NCBI GenBank assembly: GCA_934643535.1
Contig: CAKUCE010000018.1
Location: 1-20,760 of the forward strand
Direction of reading: 5' to 3'
Source: an uncultured Clostridia bacterium
GTDB taxonomy: Bacteria > Bacillota > Clostridia > Christensenellales > Aristaeellaceae
DNA: 20,760 bases
Shown: positions 7,149-14,422 of the stretch, piece after piece
How the letters are laid out: each line of letters starts with the position of its first letter
How positions within the stretch are numbered: position 1 is the first letter of the stretch
Notes under the pieces: model-generated
The model's database searches: none
The model's input: the letters and a program-made list of their open reading frames with translations, nothing else
Told to the model about the DNA's origin: nothing
Made by a program: the position numbers and the translations under genes

Positions 7149-7178
7149 TTGACAGGCAAAGCGGGAACTTTTTATAAT
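7149..7178 (+). promoter_or_regulatory. Consensus sigma-A promoter of the esterase gene
   Basis: TTGACA (7149-7154) and TATAAT (7173-7178), both perfect, are separated by 18 bases. The predicted RNA start near 7185 lies downstream of the in-frame ATG at 7177, so that upstream start cannot be used. This supports the ATG at 7237. Confidence 0.85.
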
Positions 7179-7236
7179 GAAAAGGGAAGGCCTGCCGTTT
7201 GGGCGTCCCGATCTTTTGACAATAAGGAGACGACGT

Positions 7237-8154
7237 ATGGGAAAATGGGGCTGGGTGCAGCCGGAATACCGCAAATTTGAACCGTTCAAAACACCGTTTA
7301 CCGCTTTGTTTTTGAAGATGTCCCATAAGCCGATGGAGGCGCTGCTGCATGCAGGCTCCTCCCGGAAGGTGGAGCAGCGCTGGGTCACCATTCCCTCACC
7401 GGGCGGAGAAATGCAGGTGCTGATCTCCGAACCCAAGGATACGGATGAAACGCTTCCGCTGATGATCTATACGCACGGCGGCGGCTTCGGCTTCGGGGCC
7501 GCGCCCCAGCACCGGTGGATGAACGCGCTGTTCGCCCGGGAGGCCAACTGCCGGGTGCTGATGCCGGACTACCGGCTGCTGCCGGAGCATCCCTACCCTG
7601 CCGCCCGGGAGGACGGCATCGCCGCCTATGCATGGGCCTGCGAGCATGCGGAGTCGCTGCACATCGACCCGGAACGCATCGCGGTGGGCGGGGAAAGCGC
7701 CGGCGGCACGCTGGCCATTTACCTCTGCCACGACGCGGAAAAACGGAATCTGCCCGCGCCCAAATTCCAGATGCTGATCTATCCGGTGACGGATGAGCGG
7801 ATGGAGACCGACTCCATGAAGAAATACACCGATACGCCCATGTGGAACGCAGAGCATAACGCGGAAATGTGGCGCATGTATCTGGACGGAAAAAACTGCC
7901 CGGAAGCCTCGCCCATGGAGATGGAGCTGCCCCGGCAGCTTCCCCGGACCTACATGGAAGTGGCCGAGCTGGACTGCCTGCACGACGAGGGCGTGGCCTA
8001 TGCCCGCAGGCTGGAGGAAGCGGGCGGAACGGTGGAGCTGCACGAGATCAGGGGCGTGTTCCACGGCTATGATGTGGACCCTCGCACCAGCGTCATGCAG
8101 GAGTGCCTTCGCAATCGTTCGGACGCGCTGCGGCGCGGCGTATGGGGCGAGTAA
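7237..8154 (+). CDS. Alpha/beta hydrolase, HSL (family IV) esterase/lipase
   Basis: A 305-residue hydrolase of the hormone-sensitive-lipase group, which cleaves short acyl esters in the cytosol. The oxyanion-hole motif HGGG is at residues 80-83. The nucleophile elbow GESAGG (152-157) places Ser154, and the ELDCLHDEG segment supplies Asp246. GVFHGYD supplies His276, completing the triad. The start at 7237 has AAGGAGA at good spacing and lies about 50 bases downstream of a consensus promoter; a longer frame would begin inside the -10 box. No signal peptide or membrane span is present. It is divergent from deoD and followed by rex. The natural substrate cannot be deduced; roles in deacetylating sugars or antibiotics are also known in the family. 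Confidence 0.93.
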   Translation: MGKWGWVQPEYRKFEPFKTPFTALFLKMSHKPMEALLHAGSSRKVEQRWVTIPSPGGEMQVLISEPKDTDETLPLMIYTHGGGFGFGAAPQHRWMNALFAREANCRVLMPDYRLLPEHPYPAAREDGIAAYAWACEHAESLHIDPERIAVGGESAGGTLAIYLCHDAEKRNLPAPKFQMLIYPVTDERMETDSMKKYTDTPMWNAEHNAEMWRMYLDGKNCPEASPMEMELPRQLPRTYMEVAELDCLHDEGVAYARRLEEAGGTVELHEIRGVFHGYDVDPRTSVMQECLRNRSDALRRGVWGE

Positions 8155-8181
8155 AGCGTCCGCACTTTTTCGGCAGAGAAA

Positions 8182-8200
8182 GGCGGAAAACGCCGTTTTT
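8182..8200 (+). terminator. Weak terminator after the esterase gene
   Basis: GGCG-GAAAA-CGCC forms only a 4 bp stem but is followed by G and then five T. It lies 28 bases after the stop codon and before the rex promoter. The short stem makes it uncertain. Confidence 0.35.
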
Positions 8201-8227
8201 CGACGGCTGTTGACCGGGGAGAACGGC

Positions 8228-8256
8228 TTGAGCCGCTCCCGATTTTGTGATATAAT
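8228..8256 (+). promoter_or_regulatory. Promoter of rex
   Basis: TTGAGC (8228-8233) and TATAAT (8251-8256) are 17 bases apart, and TGA before the -10 box makes it an extended -10. The leader to the ATG is about 85 bases and contains a CGGTTT/AAACCG hairpin just before the GGAGG site. No clear Rex operator palindrome overlaps the promoter. Confidence 0.75.
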
Positions 8257-8348
8257 TTTTAGCCGGGATTCGTGAAAACCCGATTCATCCTTGTCCGGCC
8301 GCATGCATCCGGCGGTTTGGGAAAAAATAGAAACCGGAGGAATGACCA

Positions 8349-9023
8349 ATGTATGTTTCTGACGCCATGATTAAGCGTCTGCCGGCCTATTACAGGCATC
8401 TGAAGGAACTGGAACGGGAAAACGTCCGCCAGATTTCCTCCAAGGAACTGGGGCAGCGAATGGGGCTGACCGCTTCCCAGATCCGGCAGGACATCAACTG
8501 CTTCGGCGGGTATGGGCGGCAGGGGTACGGCTATTCCGTCAGTGGACTTCGGGAGCATATCGGTCAGCTTCTGGGGCTGGATCAGACCCATCAGATGATT
8601 ATCGTGGGCGGAGGGAACATCGGCAGGGCCATGGCCCGCTCCGACTCCTTTCCCCGCAACGGCTTTGAGACGATCGCTATCTTTGACCGGGATGAGAAGA
8701 AGATCGGCATGGAGGTCGACGGCCTGTTCGTGCAGGATATTGACTGCATGGAACGTTTTGTAAGAGAACACCCGGTGGATATTGCGCTGCTGGCCGTGCC
8801 CGCCCGTGCCGCTCAGGGACTGGCGGAACGGCTGTATGCCTGCGGCGTGCGCGGGTTCTGGAACTTTGCGCCGGTGGATCTGTACCTGCCGGAAAACGCG
8901 GTGGTGGAGAATGTGCATCTGGATGAAAGCCTGGAAGTGCTGAGCTTCCGCATTCTTCAGAAGGCAGCTTCGCCCATGGAACAGCAGGAGGAAGGCTATG
9001 GCGGCATTGGGCGGAGACTATAA
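8349..9023 (+). CDS. rex: Redox-sensing transcriptional repressor Rex
   Basis: A 224-residue homodimeric repressor that binds DNA when NAD+ dominates and lets go when NADH rises. In anaerobes it controls fermentation and NADH-consuming genes. The N-terminal winged helix covers residues 1-65. Its recognition part, LTASQIRQDINCFGGYGRQG, closely follows the family pattern (S-x-x-x-RKD-x-x-x-FG, here with RQD). The Rossmann motif GGGNIG (87-92) binds the dinucleotide. The C-terminal helix that swaps between subunits ends near LSFRILQ. The start at 8349 has GGAGG at 8 bases. The last 26 bases overlap the VanW-family gene, so the two are translationally linked. Length is typical. Confidence 0.97.
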   Translation: MYVSDAMIKRLPAYYRHLKELERENVRQISSKELGQRMGLTASQIRQDINCFGGYGRQGYGYSVSGLREHIGQLLGLDQTHQMIIVGGGNIGRAMARSDSFPRNGFETIAIFDRDEKKIGMEVDGLFVQDIDCMERFVREHPVDIALLAVPARAAQGLAERLYACGVRGFWNFAPVDLYLPENAVVENVHLDESLEVLSFRILQKAASPMEQQEEGYGGIGRRL

Positions 9024-10806
9024 AATGAGGCCGGAAGAAAAGAAACGGCTGATCGTCAATGAACAGGGAGAATTTGTCCGCCCGGCGGATCTGCAGAAGA
9101 CCATGGGCGGGCCGTTGTTTTCTCCCTATTCGGAGGAGGAAGAGCAGGAGTTTCTTTTCGACGACGATCTGGACTGGCGCGCGCCGGTTCATTCGCTGCC
9201 GGTGCGGCGAATGGCGGGGAGCCGTCCGCCGGAGCCTGCGGGCGGAGCGAAACGCCGGCCCGCGCCGGGCCGAAAAGGACGACCGGACGGAAAAGGCCGA
9301 AACAGGGGCAGGGAGAATCGCCCGTGGAAGAGCGTTTTCTACGTGGTTCTCATTGCCCTGTGCTTTTTTGGCATGTGTGTACTGGGCATAATGATGATGC
9401 CCCAGATGGCGGGCTATTTCTGGAAGGATTTCGGCAATTATGCCTTCATCAACGGCGAGCTGCTGCGCTATGATCGCCGGGCCGCCGCGTCCTATCGCCA
9501 GTACAAAACCTATATGGCCCAGAACGTGATTTATCCGGGCGTGTTTGTGGACGGGATCAGCGTGGGCGGCATGACCGTAGAGGAGGCCCGGGAAGCGCTG
9601 TCCCAGACCACGGGCGAGACGGCGGGGCAGTTTTCCGTCACCGTAGCCATTGGGGATAAGACGTGGAATTTTGATTCCTCCAACGTTCCCTCCGCCCGGG
9701 ATCTGGGCAATGTGCTGGAAAAGGCCTATGCCATCGGCCGTACCAATACGGTGGAAATTCAGGCCACCCAGCAGACGCCCTTCCGGCAGCGGGTCAACAC
9801 AGCGCTGGCTCTGCGGGAGCAGGGGATTAACCTGACCACCACCGCTACCTACGATCATGACGCGGTACGGACGCTGGTGGACGAAATCGCCGCCTACGTG
9901 ACCCGCGATCCCATCGACGCGCAGATCCTGACCTTCGATTACAAGACCCGCAGCTTTACCTTTTCCAGCGAGCAGCCGGGCGTGACGCTGGACGCTGATC
10001 TGCTCTACGAGCGGGTCTGCGCCGCGCTGGACAAGTGGGAGAAGAACGCCACCGTTACCGTGGATCCGGTCATCACGCAGCCCTCTGTCACCAGGGACAC
10101 GCTGGCGGCGGGCTTTACCATGGTCGCCGCCTATACGACGACTACCACAAAGGACTCCAACCGCAACACCAACATCCGCCTGGCCTGCGAGGCCATCAAC
10201 GGAACGGCCCTGATGCCCGGCGAAACCTTCAGCTTCAATCAGGCCACCGGCCAGCGCACCGTGGAAAAGGGCTACAAGTCCGCCGGAGCCATTGCCGCCG
10301 GGCAGAGCATCGAGGAGGTGGGCGGGGGCATTTGTCAGGTGTCCTCCACCATTTTCAACGCCGTGGCAAGGGCCAATCTGGAGATCGTGGAGCGCAGCCC
10401 CCACGCATGGCCCAGCACCTATGTCAATAAGGGTGAGGATGCGACGGTCAACTGGCCCAATCTGGACTTCAAATTCAAAAACAATACGAACTATCCGGTC
10501 TTCCTGATCACCTATTACGAGGATCGGAAGATGTCCGCCGAGATCTGGGGCATGACGCTGGGCGAAGGGGTCAGCATTGATCTGGAATCTCAGGTCATCC
10601 GCACCATGGATCCGCCCACGGAGGTCAAGTACGTTTACAACGCCCAGCTTCCCTACGGCACCAACAAGATCACCGTCAAGGCCCGCACGGGCTACGTGGT
10701 GGAGACTTATAAGGTCTGGTACAAAAACGGCGAGGAATTTAAACGGGAGATCCTGCATACCAGCACTTACAGGGCATATCAGCAGACGGTGGAGTACAAC
10801 GACTGA
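8998..10806 (+). CDS. VanW-family membrane-anchored envelope protein
   Basis: A 602-residue protein with a charged cytosolic N-terminal segment (about residues 1-110, very Arg/Pro/Gly-rich at 70-108). One membrane span follows at about 112-134, and the large C-terminal part is presumably outside the cell. A peptidoglycan-binding-like module begins near YPGVFVDGISVGGMTVEEA (179-197). The VanW domain spans about 378-511, with GETFSFN, the Cys-containing GGGICQVSSTIFNA (from about 442) and SPHAWPSTYV. A short G5-like beta tail ends the protein. VanW domains occur in vancomycin-resistance clusters but their biochemical role is unknown. The start at 8998 is preferred because AGGAGG precedes it at ideal spacing; the ATG at 9025 has none. 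It overlaps rex by 26 bases and ends at a strong hairpin (10811-10840). Confidence 0.9.
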   Translation: MAALGGDYKMRPEEKKRLIVNEQGEFVRPADLQKTMGGPLFSPYSEEEEQEFLFDDDLDWRAPVHSLPVRRMAGSRPPEPAGGAKRRPAPGRKGRPDGKGRNRGRENRPWKSVFYVVLIALCFFGMCVLGIMMMPQMAGYFWKDFGNYAFINGELLRYDRRAAASYRQYKTYMAQNVIYPGVFVDGISVGGMTVEEAREALSQTTGETAGQFSVTVAIGDKTWNFDSSNVPSARDLGNVLEKAYAIGRTNTVEIQATQQTPFRQRVNTALALREQGINLTTTATYDHDAVRTLVDEIAAYVTRDPIDAQILTFDYKTRSFTFSSEQPGVTLDADLLYERVCAALDKWEKNATVTVDPVITQPSVTRDTLAAGFTMVAAYTTTTTKDSNRNTNIRLACEAINGTALMPGETFSFNQATGQRTVEKGYKSAGAIAAGQSIEEVGGGICQVSSTIFNAVARANLEIVERSPHAWPSTYVNKGEDATVNWPNLDFKFKNNTNYPVFLITYYEDRKMSAEIWGMTLGEGVSIDLESQVIRTMDPPTEVKYVYNAQLPYGTNKITVKARTGYVVETYKVWYKNGEEFKREILHTSTYRAYQQTVEYND

Positions 10807-10840
10807 AAAAGCCGCCGTCCCGCGGAAACGGGACGGCGGC
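10807..10840. terminator. Bidirectional terminator between VanW gene and small membrane gene
   Basis: A perfect 12 bp stem GCCGCCGTCCCG/CGGGACGGCGGC with a CGGAAA loop starts four bases after the VanW stop codon. The run AAAA before it gives a T-tract on the minus strand, so it suits the 38-residue gene best. The plus strand has the stem but no T-tract. Confidence 0.75.
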
Positions 10841-10880
10841 GTGAGATCTGGAAAAACCGGAAAAGAGGCGGAGAGGCGGC

Positions 10881-10997
10881 TTACCGCCACAGCGCGGCGG
10901 CGACGACGGAAAGGATCATCAGAGCGGCCAGCGTGATGCAGATCACCCGCACCAGAATGGTATTCCGCTGCGCCTTTTTACTCCGGGAACTTGCCAT
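10881..10997 (-). CDS. 38-residue single-span membrane protein
   Basis: This short gene encodes a basic N-terminus (MASSRSKKAQRN) followed by a hydrophobic helix of about 22 residues (ILVRVICITLAALMILSVVA, then AALW) and a final Arg. That is the layout of a small tail- or N-anchored membrane protein. It has all parts of a real gene: AAGGAGG ten bases before the ATG, an extended -10 promoter at 11030-11059, and a 12 bp terminator hairpin at 10807-10840. It lies antiparallel between the VanW gene and DUF951-lepB. I do not recognise the family. Its form recalls the DUF4044 and Prli42 miniproteins of Bacillota, but no diagnostic residue allows the assignment. Function unknown. Confidence 0.8.
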   Translation of the reverse strand: MASSRSKKAQRNTILVRVICITLAALMILSVVAAALWR

Positions 10998-11029
10998 ACT
11001 CAACGACCTCCTTGCAATGCGTTAGGGTC

Positions 11030-11059
11030 AGTATAGCATATTGCTTTTCCCCGTAGCAA
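11030..11059 (-). promoter_or_regulatory. Promoter of the 38-residue membrane protein gene
   Basis: On the minus strand TTGCTA (complement of 11054-11059) stands 18 bases before TATACT (complement of 11030-11035), which is preceded by TGC, an extended -10. The leader is about 25 to 30 bases. Confidence 0.7.
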
Positions 11060-11174
11060 CCCCGCAGGCCGTCAAAAGCGAAAATTCATCTTTCGTTCAC
11101 GGAAGAGGAAAGCCGCGGCGTTCAAAGTTCACCAAATATTCACGGCGGGCCCATTCTTTGCCGGGGCGGGTGGG

Positions 11175-11203
11175 TTGAAACTTTGGCGGTCAGGTTGTAT
11201 AAT
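11175..11203 (+). promoter_or_regulatory. Promoter of DUF951-lepB
   Basis: TTGAAA (11175-11180) and a perfect TATAAT (11198-11203) are 17 bases apart. RNA would start near 11210, about 25 bases before the DUF951 ATG. Confidence 0.8.
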
Positions 11204-11235
11204 TCATTCATCAGCATGCCGGAGGTGCGTACAGC

Positions 11236-11481
11236 ATGGAAGAGATTCGTCTGGGCGACGTCATTCAGACGCGCAAGGCCCATCCCTGCGGCAGCGACCG
11301 CTGGCAGGTGATCCGCATTGGCGCGGACATCAAAATCAAATGCCTTGGCTGCGGACGCGTCGTTATGATGGAACGGCCGGAATTTGTGAAGCGCCGCAAA
11401 AAAATACTGGAGCAGGGACCGGTGCCGGAGGCGGAAACGCTGCGGCAGATGGCCGGGCAATTCGAAGGAGGAACACGGTAA
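11236..11481 (+). CDS. DUF951 family small protein
   Basis: An 81-residue cytosolic protein of the DUF951 (YyzM-like) family, found across Bacillota and without known function. Typical features are the start MEEIRLGDVIQTRKAHPCGSD, the strand WQVIRIGADIKIKC and the CLGCGRVVMMER segment. Together these give three cysteines that may bind metal. It is likely a small beta-barrel-like fold. The start at 11236 has GGAGG upstream and lies just after a consensus promoter. Its TAA stop overlaps the lepB ATG by one base (TAATG), so the two are translationally coupled. The pairing with a signal peptidase is clear, but whether it has functional meaning is not. Confidence 0.9.
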   Translation: MEEIRLGDVIQTRKAHPCGSDRWQVIRIGADIKIKCLGCGRVVMMERPEFVKRRKKILEQGPVPEAETLRQMAGQFEGGTR

Positions 11482-12119
11482 TGCAGACGGAAAACGCAAC
11501 GGAAAATGTTCAGGCGGCAGAAGTGCAGGAAGCGCAGCCTGCGGCAGAGGAAGAAACGAAAAAAGGCAAGGAAAAAAAGCCTGTGAATGTCAAGAAAGAA
11601 ATTTTGAGCTGGATCCTGACGCTGGGCGCAGCGGTGATCATTGCGCTGGTCATCCGCACCTTCCTCTTTGAACCGGTACGGGTGGACGGCCACAGCATGG
11701 ACGACACGCTGGCCAACGGCGAGATCATGTTCGTGACCAAGCCGGAGTATCTGGCGGGGGATCCCCAGCACGGCGACGTGGTCATCTGCCACTATCCCGA
11801 CCGGGGCAACACGAATTTTGTCAAGCGGGTCATCGGCGTTCCCGGCGACACGCTGATGTTTGTGGACAACGTGCTGCTTCGCAACGGGGAAGTGGTGGAC
11901 GAGCCCTATCTGACGCCCTCGCGGAATCAGAACGGTTTCAGCATGCTGCCCATTACGCTGGGTGAGAACGAGTACTTTGTCTGCGGCGACAACCGGGACA
12001 ACAGCCACGACTGCCGCAATCTGACCAACGGCATACCCGAAGCCATTACCCGGGACATGATCGTGGGTCACGTCCGCTATGTGGTCTACCCCTTCAGCGA
12101 CGCCCGCTCCATCAACTAG
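11481..12119 (+). CDS. lepB: Signal peptidase I
   Basis: A 212-residue membrane protease that removes signal peptides from exported proteins such as the carboxypeptidase at the left edge. A Glu/Lys-rich cytosolic N-terminus (1-40) precedes one membrane span (about 41-62), the usual Gram-positive SipS layout. Box B (GHSMDDTL) gives the nucleophile Ser72, and box D (FVKRVIGVPGD) gives the general base Lys115. Box E reads GDNRDNSHDCR, with Cys where the family usually has Ser. The ATG at 11481 overlaps the DUF951 stop and follows AAGGAGG. A much longer in-frame extension upstream lies across DUF951 and is rejected. A repeat pair and a terminator (12497-12532) follow. Confidence 0.97.
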   Translation: MQTENATENVQAAEVQEAQPAAEEETKKGKEKKPVNVKKEILSWILTLGAAVIIALVIRTFLFEPVRVDGHSMDDTLANGEIMFVTKPEYLAGDPQHGDVVICHYPDRGNTNFVKRVIGVPGDTLMFVDNVLLRNGEVVDEPYLTPSRNQNGFSMLPITLGENEYFVCGDNRDNSHDCRNLTNGIPEAITRDMIVGHVRYVVYPFSDARSIN

Positions 12120-12121
12120 CA

Positions 12122-12425
12122 GGCAGGGGCAGTGCCCCTGCACCCCACACCGCGCCCATAGGGCGCGGGGCTGCTGCTGGAAAAGCAGGCTGGCTGCGGT
12201 TTATCACCGCTCGGCGGAGGGCCTCGCGGCTCGCGGGTCTGGCAGGGGCAGTGCCCCTGCACCCCACACCGCGCCCATAGGGCGCGGGGCTGCTGCTGGG
12301 AAAGCAGGCTGGCTGCGGTTTACCGCCGCTCGGCGGAGGGCCTCGCGGCTCGCGGGTCTGGCAGGGATTTATCTGGGAACAAGAGAAAAGGCCGCCATTC
12401 GGCGGAGGCCTCATGGCTCGCTTAA
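12122..12425 (+). repeat. Two tandem 119 bp copies of the modular repeat plus a degenerate third part
   Basis: Copies 12122-12240 and 12241-12359 differ at only three positions. Each contains the GCAGGGGCA-G-TGCCCCTGC hairpin, the CCGCGCCC-ATA-GGGCGCGG hairpin and the GCTCGGCGGAGGGCCTCGCGG block followed by CTCGCGGGTCT. From 12360 a shortened piece restarts with GGCAGGGA. It goes on to CCGCCATTCGGCGG and CCTCATGGCTCGC, matching the right side of the 5.2 kb copy. It begins three bases after the lepB stop codon. No gene is seen here. Confidence 0.85.
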
Positions 12426-12460
12426 AAAGCCCGGCGTGTGTTGGAAACACGCCGGGCTTT
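12426..12460 (-). terminator. Terminator hairpin for the MarR-MATE operon (closing module of repeat)
   Basis: A perfect 14 bp stem AAAGCCCGGCGTGT/ACACGCCGGGCTTT has a 7-base loop. Read on the minus strand it ends in five T, so it can stop the MATE transcript. It is also the last module of the repeat element, as at 5416-5443. Confidence 0.75.
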
Positions 12461-12496
12461 CAGAGTAGGGAAAAGGAATAGAAGAAACTTGAAAGT

Positions 12497-12532
12497 GCGG
12501 CGGTTTCACAAAGGAGTGAAGCCGCCGCTTTT
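12497..12532 (+). terminator. Terminator hairpin for lepB, also close behind the MATE gene
   Basis: GCGGCGGTTTCAC (12497-12509) pairs with GTGAAGCCGCCGC (12516-12528) with one G-T pair and a 6-base loop, followed by TTTT on the plus strand. It lies 11 bases beyond the MATE stop codon, so it may serve both converging units. Confidence 0.75.
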
Positions 12533-12543
12533 GAACAGGAGGC

Positions 12544-13875
12544 TCAATAGCCGTACTTTTTCCGCTTCTTCAATAGGAAGAAGAGAGTAGCCAGCACGGC
12601 CATGACTTCCGCCGCTGCGATAGAGAACCAGATGCCGTCCAGTCCCCACAGCAGGGGAAAGAGCAGCACGGCCGCCGCCTGAAACACCAGCGTGCGCAGG
12701 AAGGAGATCAGGGCGGAGGTCAGGCCGTCGTTGAGGGCGGTAAAGAAGGAAGAGCCGTTGATGGCGAAGCCGGAAAACAGAAAGGAGAACGAGAAGATGG
12801 CGAAGGCGTGGGTGGTCATCTGGAGCAGGCCCTCGTCATAGGCCACGAACAGACGGGAAAGGGGAGCGGAGAAAAGCTCGCCTGCGGCAAACATGCAAAG
12901 CGCGCCGATGGCGATGAGCGACACTCCTTTGCGCAGCAGGCTTTTCAGCTCGGACTGATTCTGCGCGCCGTAATGGTAGCTGATGATGGGGGCGGTGCCC
13001 ACGGCGTAGCCGATGAAGATCGCCTGGAAGATCATGCTGACATACATCAGCACGCCGTAAGCAGCGATGCCGTCCTCTCCGGCGTACTGCATCAGCTGGA
13101 CGTTGTACAGCATGCTGACCACCGACATGGAGATATTGCTCATCAGCTCGGAAGAGCCGTTGGCACAGATGCGGCTCAGCGGGCGAAGCTGAATGGGGCA
13201 GCGGGTCAGCCGCAGGCGGCTGGAATTTCTCCGGCTGAAATAGATCAGGGGGAACAGGCCGCCGATGAACTGGCTGGCCGCTGTGGCGGCTGCCGCGCCG
13301 GCCAGCCCCCAGGGAAGCACTGCCACGAACAGCCAGTCCAGCACCATATTGGTCACGCCTGCGGCCACGGTGACGCACAGCCCCAGCTTGGGCTTTTCTG
13401 CCGTGGCGAACAGACACTGAAATTCATATTGCAGAATATAGAAGGGCAGGGCGATCAGGTTGATGGTTCCATACAGCAGGCTGTTTTCCAGCAGCTCGCC
13501 TTCCGCGCCCATCAGCCGGGCGAAGGGGCGCAGGAGAAGCAGACCCGCGCCGGTCAGCACGAGGCCGCAGACGATGGAGGCGTAGACGGTCAGAGAGAAC
13601 AGCTCCCGGGCTTTTTCCGCCTTGCCTTCGCCCATGGTCTTGGCGATCAGCGCGCCGCCGCCGGTTCCGAACATGAAGCCCACGCTGCCCATCACCATCA
13701 GGAAGGGCATCACCAGATTCACGGCGGCAAAGGGCGTTTTGCCCGTATAATTGGAAACGAAATACCCGTCCACCACGCCGTAGATGGAGGTAAACACCAT
13801 CATGATGATGGAGGGCAGGGAAAAACGCAGCAGGCGTTTTCGGGTAAAGTGATCGGATAATTGAATGGCTTGCAT
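12544..13875 (-). CDS. MATE family multidrug efflux transporter
   Basis: A 443-residue inner-membrane protein with about 12 hydrophobic spans in two halves, the size and layout of MATE cation-coupled drug exporters. The first half has FSLPSIIMMVFTSIYGVVDGYFV, cut here by family-typical Asp/Tyr residues, and the motif MFGTGGGALIAKTMGEG that is strongly conserved in the family. The second half has AYGVLMYVSMIFQAIFIGYA. The start at 13875 has GGAGG at about 10 bases. It follows the MarR gene by 19 bases, the arrangement of mepR-mepA in Staphylococcus, so it is probably induced when MarR binds a drug. Two hairpins downstream end the unit. The exported compounds cannot be deduced. Confidence 0.95.
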   Translation of the reverse strand: MQAIQLSDHFTRKRLLRFSLPSIIMMVFTSIYGVVDGYFVSNYTGKTPFAAVNLVMPFLMVMGSVGFMFGTGGGALIAKTMGEGKAEKARELFSLTVYASIVCGLVLTGAGLLLLRPFARLMGAEGELLENSLLYGTINLIALPFYILQYEFQCLFATAEKPKLGLCVTVAAGVTNMVLDWLFVAVLPWGLAGAAAATAASQFIGGLFPLIYFSRRNSSRLRLTRCPIQLRPLSRICANGSSELMSNISMSVVSMLYNVQLMQYAGEDGIAAYGVLMYVSMIFQAIFIGYAVGTAPIISYHYGAQNQSELKSLLRKGVSLIAIGALCMFAAGELFSAPLSRLFVAYDEGLLQMTTHAFAIFSFSFLFSGFAINGSSFFTALNDGLTSALISFLRTLVFQAAAVLLFPLLWGLDGIWFSIAAAEVMAVLATLFFLLKKRKKYGY

Positions 13876-13894
13876 GATAGAAGAACCTCCGTTT

Positions 13895-14332
13895 TTACAG
13901 CTGCCGGACCTGCTCCCGCAGGGCGGCCAGATAGCGTTCCGTCAGCGTCAGATATTGGGCGACGTCTTCCCCGGTCCATGAGGCGAAGATGGCGTCCTCG
14001 GCATGGATCATTCGGTGGGCCGTTCGGGCTGCCAGCGCCCTGCCCGCTTCCGTCAGACAGACCTGTCTGTTCCGGGGGCCGTCGCCTTCCAGCCGGATAA
14101 TGCCTTCCGTTTCCAGCTTGCGCAGGGCGGAGTGAACGGTCTGCTTGCTGGAAAAGGCGCATCGGTAGACCGTTTGCAGGGGGCAGGGATCGCCGCGCTC
14201 ACAGAGAATGTAGAGCAGGTTCATCGCGCTGTCGGAGATGCCAAGCTTCAGGCACAGGTCATGATAGGCGGCGTCCGTCTCGCTATGGAGATAATTGAAC
14301 CGCCGTAGTGCGGGAGAGAAAATCGTTTTCAC
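13895..14332 (-). CDS. MarR family transcriptional regulator
   Basis: A 145-residue winged-helix repressor. The DNA-recognition helix is at about residues 61-79 (SSKQTVHSALRKLETEGII) and the wing is GDGPRNRQVCLTEAG (83-97), the classic MarR pattern. N- and C-terminal helices form the dimer. The start is a GTG at 14332 with GGAG eight bases upstream; there is no suitable ATG, and a longer frame crosses the promoter. A perfect 14 bp inverted repeat (14349-14388) surrounds the -10 box, strongly suggesting autorepression. It is first in an operon with the MATE exporter. The ligand is unknown; two Cys (near residues 50 and 58) might allow redox sensing but this is only a thought. Confidence 0.93.
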   Translation of the reverse strand: MKTIFSPALRRFNYLHSETDAAYHDLCLKLGISDSAMNLLYILCERGDPCPLQTVYRCAFSSKQTVHSALRKLETEGIIRLEGDGPRNRQVCLTEAGRALAARTAHRMIHAEDAIFASWTGEDVAQYLTLTERYLAALREQVRQL

Positions 14333-14348
14333 CCGGCAGACTCCTTTC

Positions 14349-14388
14349 GTCCGAAATCGTACCGGCGGATTATAGTACGATTTCGGAC
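14349..14388. promoter_or_regulatory. MarR operator: perfect 14 bp inverted repeat
   Basis: GTCCGAAATCGTAC (14349-14362) and GTACGATTTCGGAC (14375-14388) are exact complements with a 12-base spacer. One half lies in the -35/-10 spacer and the other covers the expected RNA start, so a bound dimer would block the promoter. Confidence 0.8.
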
Positions 14389-14397
14389 AAAAGTCAA
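14369..14397 (-). promoter_or_regulatory. Promoter of the MarR-MATE operon
   Basis: On the minus strand TTGACT (complement of 14392-14397) and a perfect TATAAT (complement of 14369-14374) are 17 bases apart, inside the inverted repeat operator. Confidence 0.85.
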
Positions 14398-14422
14398 GGA
14401 AAGGATCATGAATCCCGCGTAC

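Noticed and set aside
8238..8290. Rex operator at the rex promoter
   Set aside because: TTGTGA near 8245 and GTGAA...TTCA near 8272 are only half-matches; no palindrome with the right spacing was found.
8677..10890. Very long minus-strand open frame opposite rex and the VanW gene
   Set aside because: It mirrors the codon pattern of two well-supported genes, has no ribosome site at its start, and its translation has no recognisable domains.
11175..11480. N-terminal extension of lepB
   Set aside because: It runs through DUF951 in another frame and begins inside the promoter; the ATG at 11481 follows a strong ribosome site.
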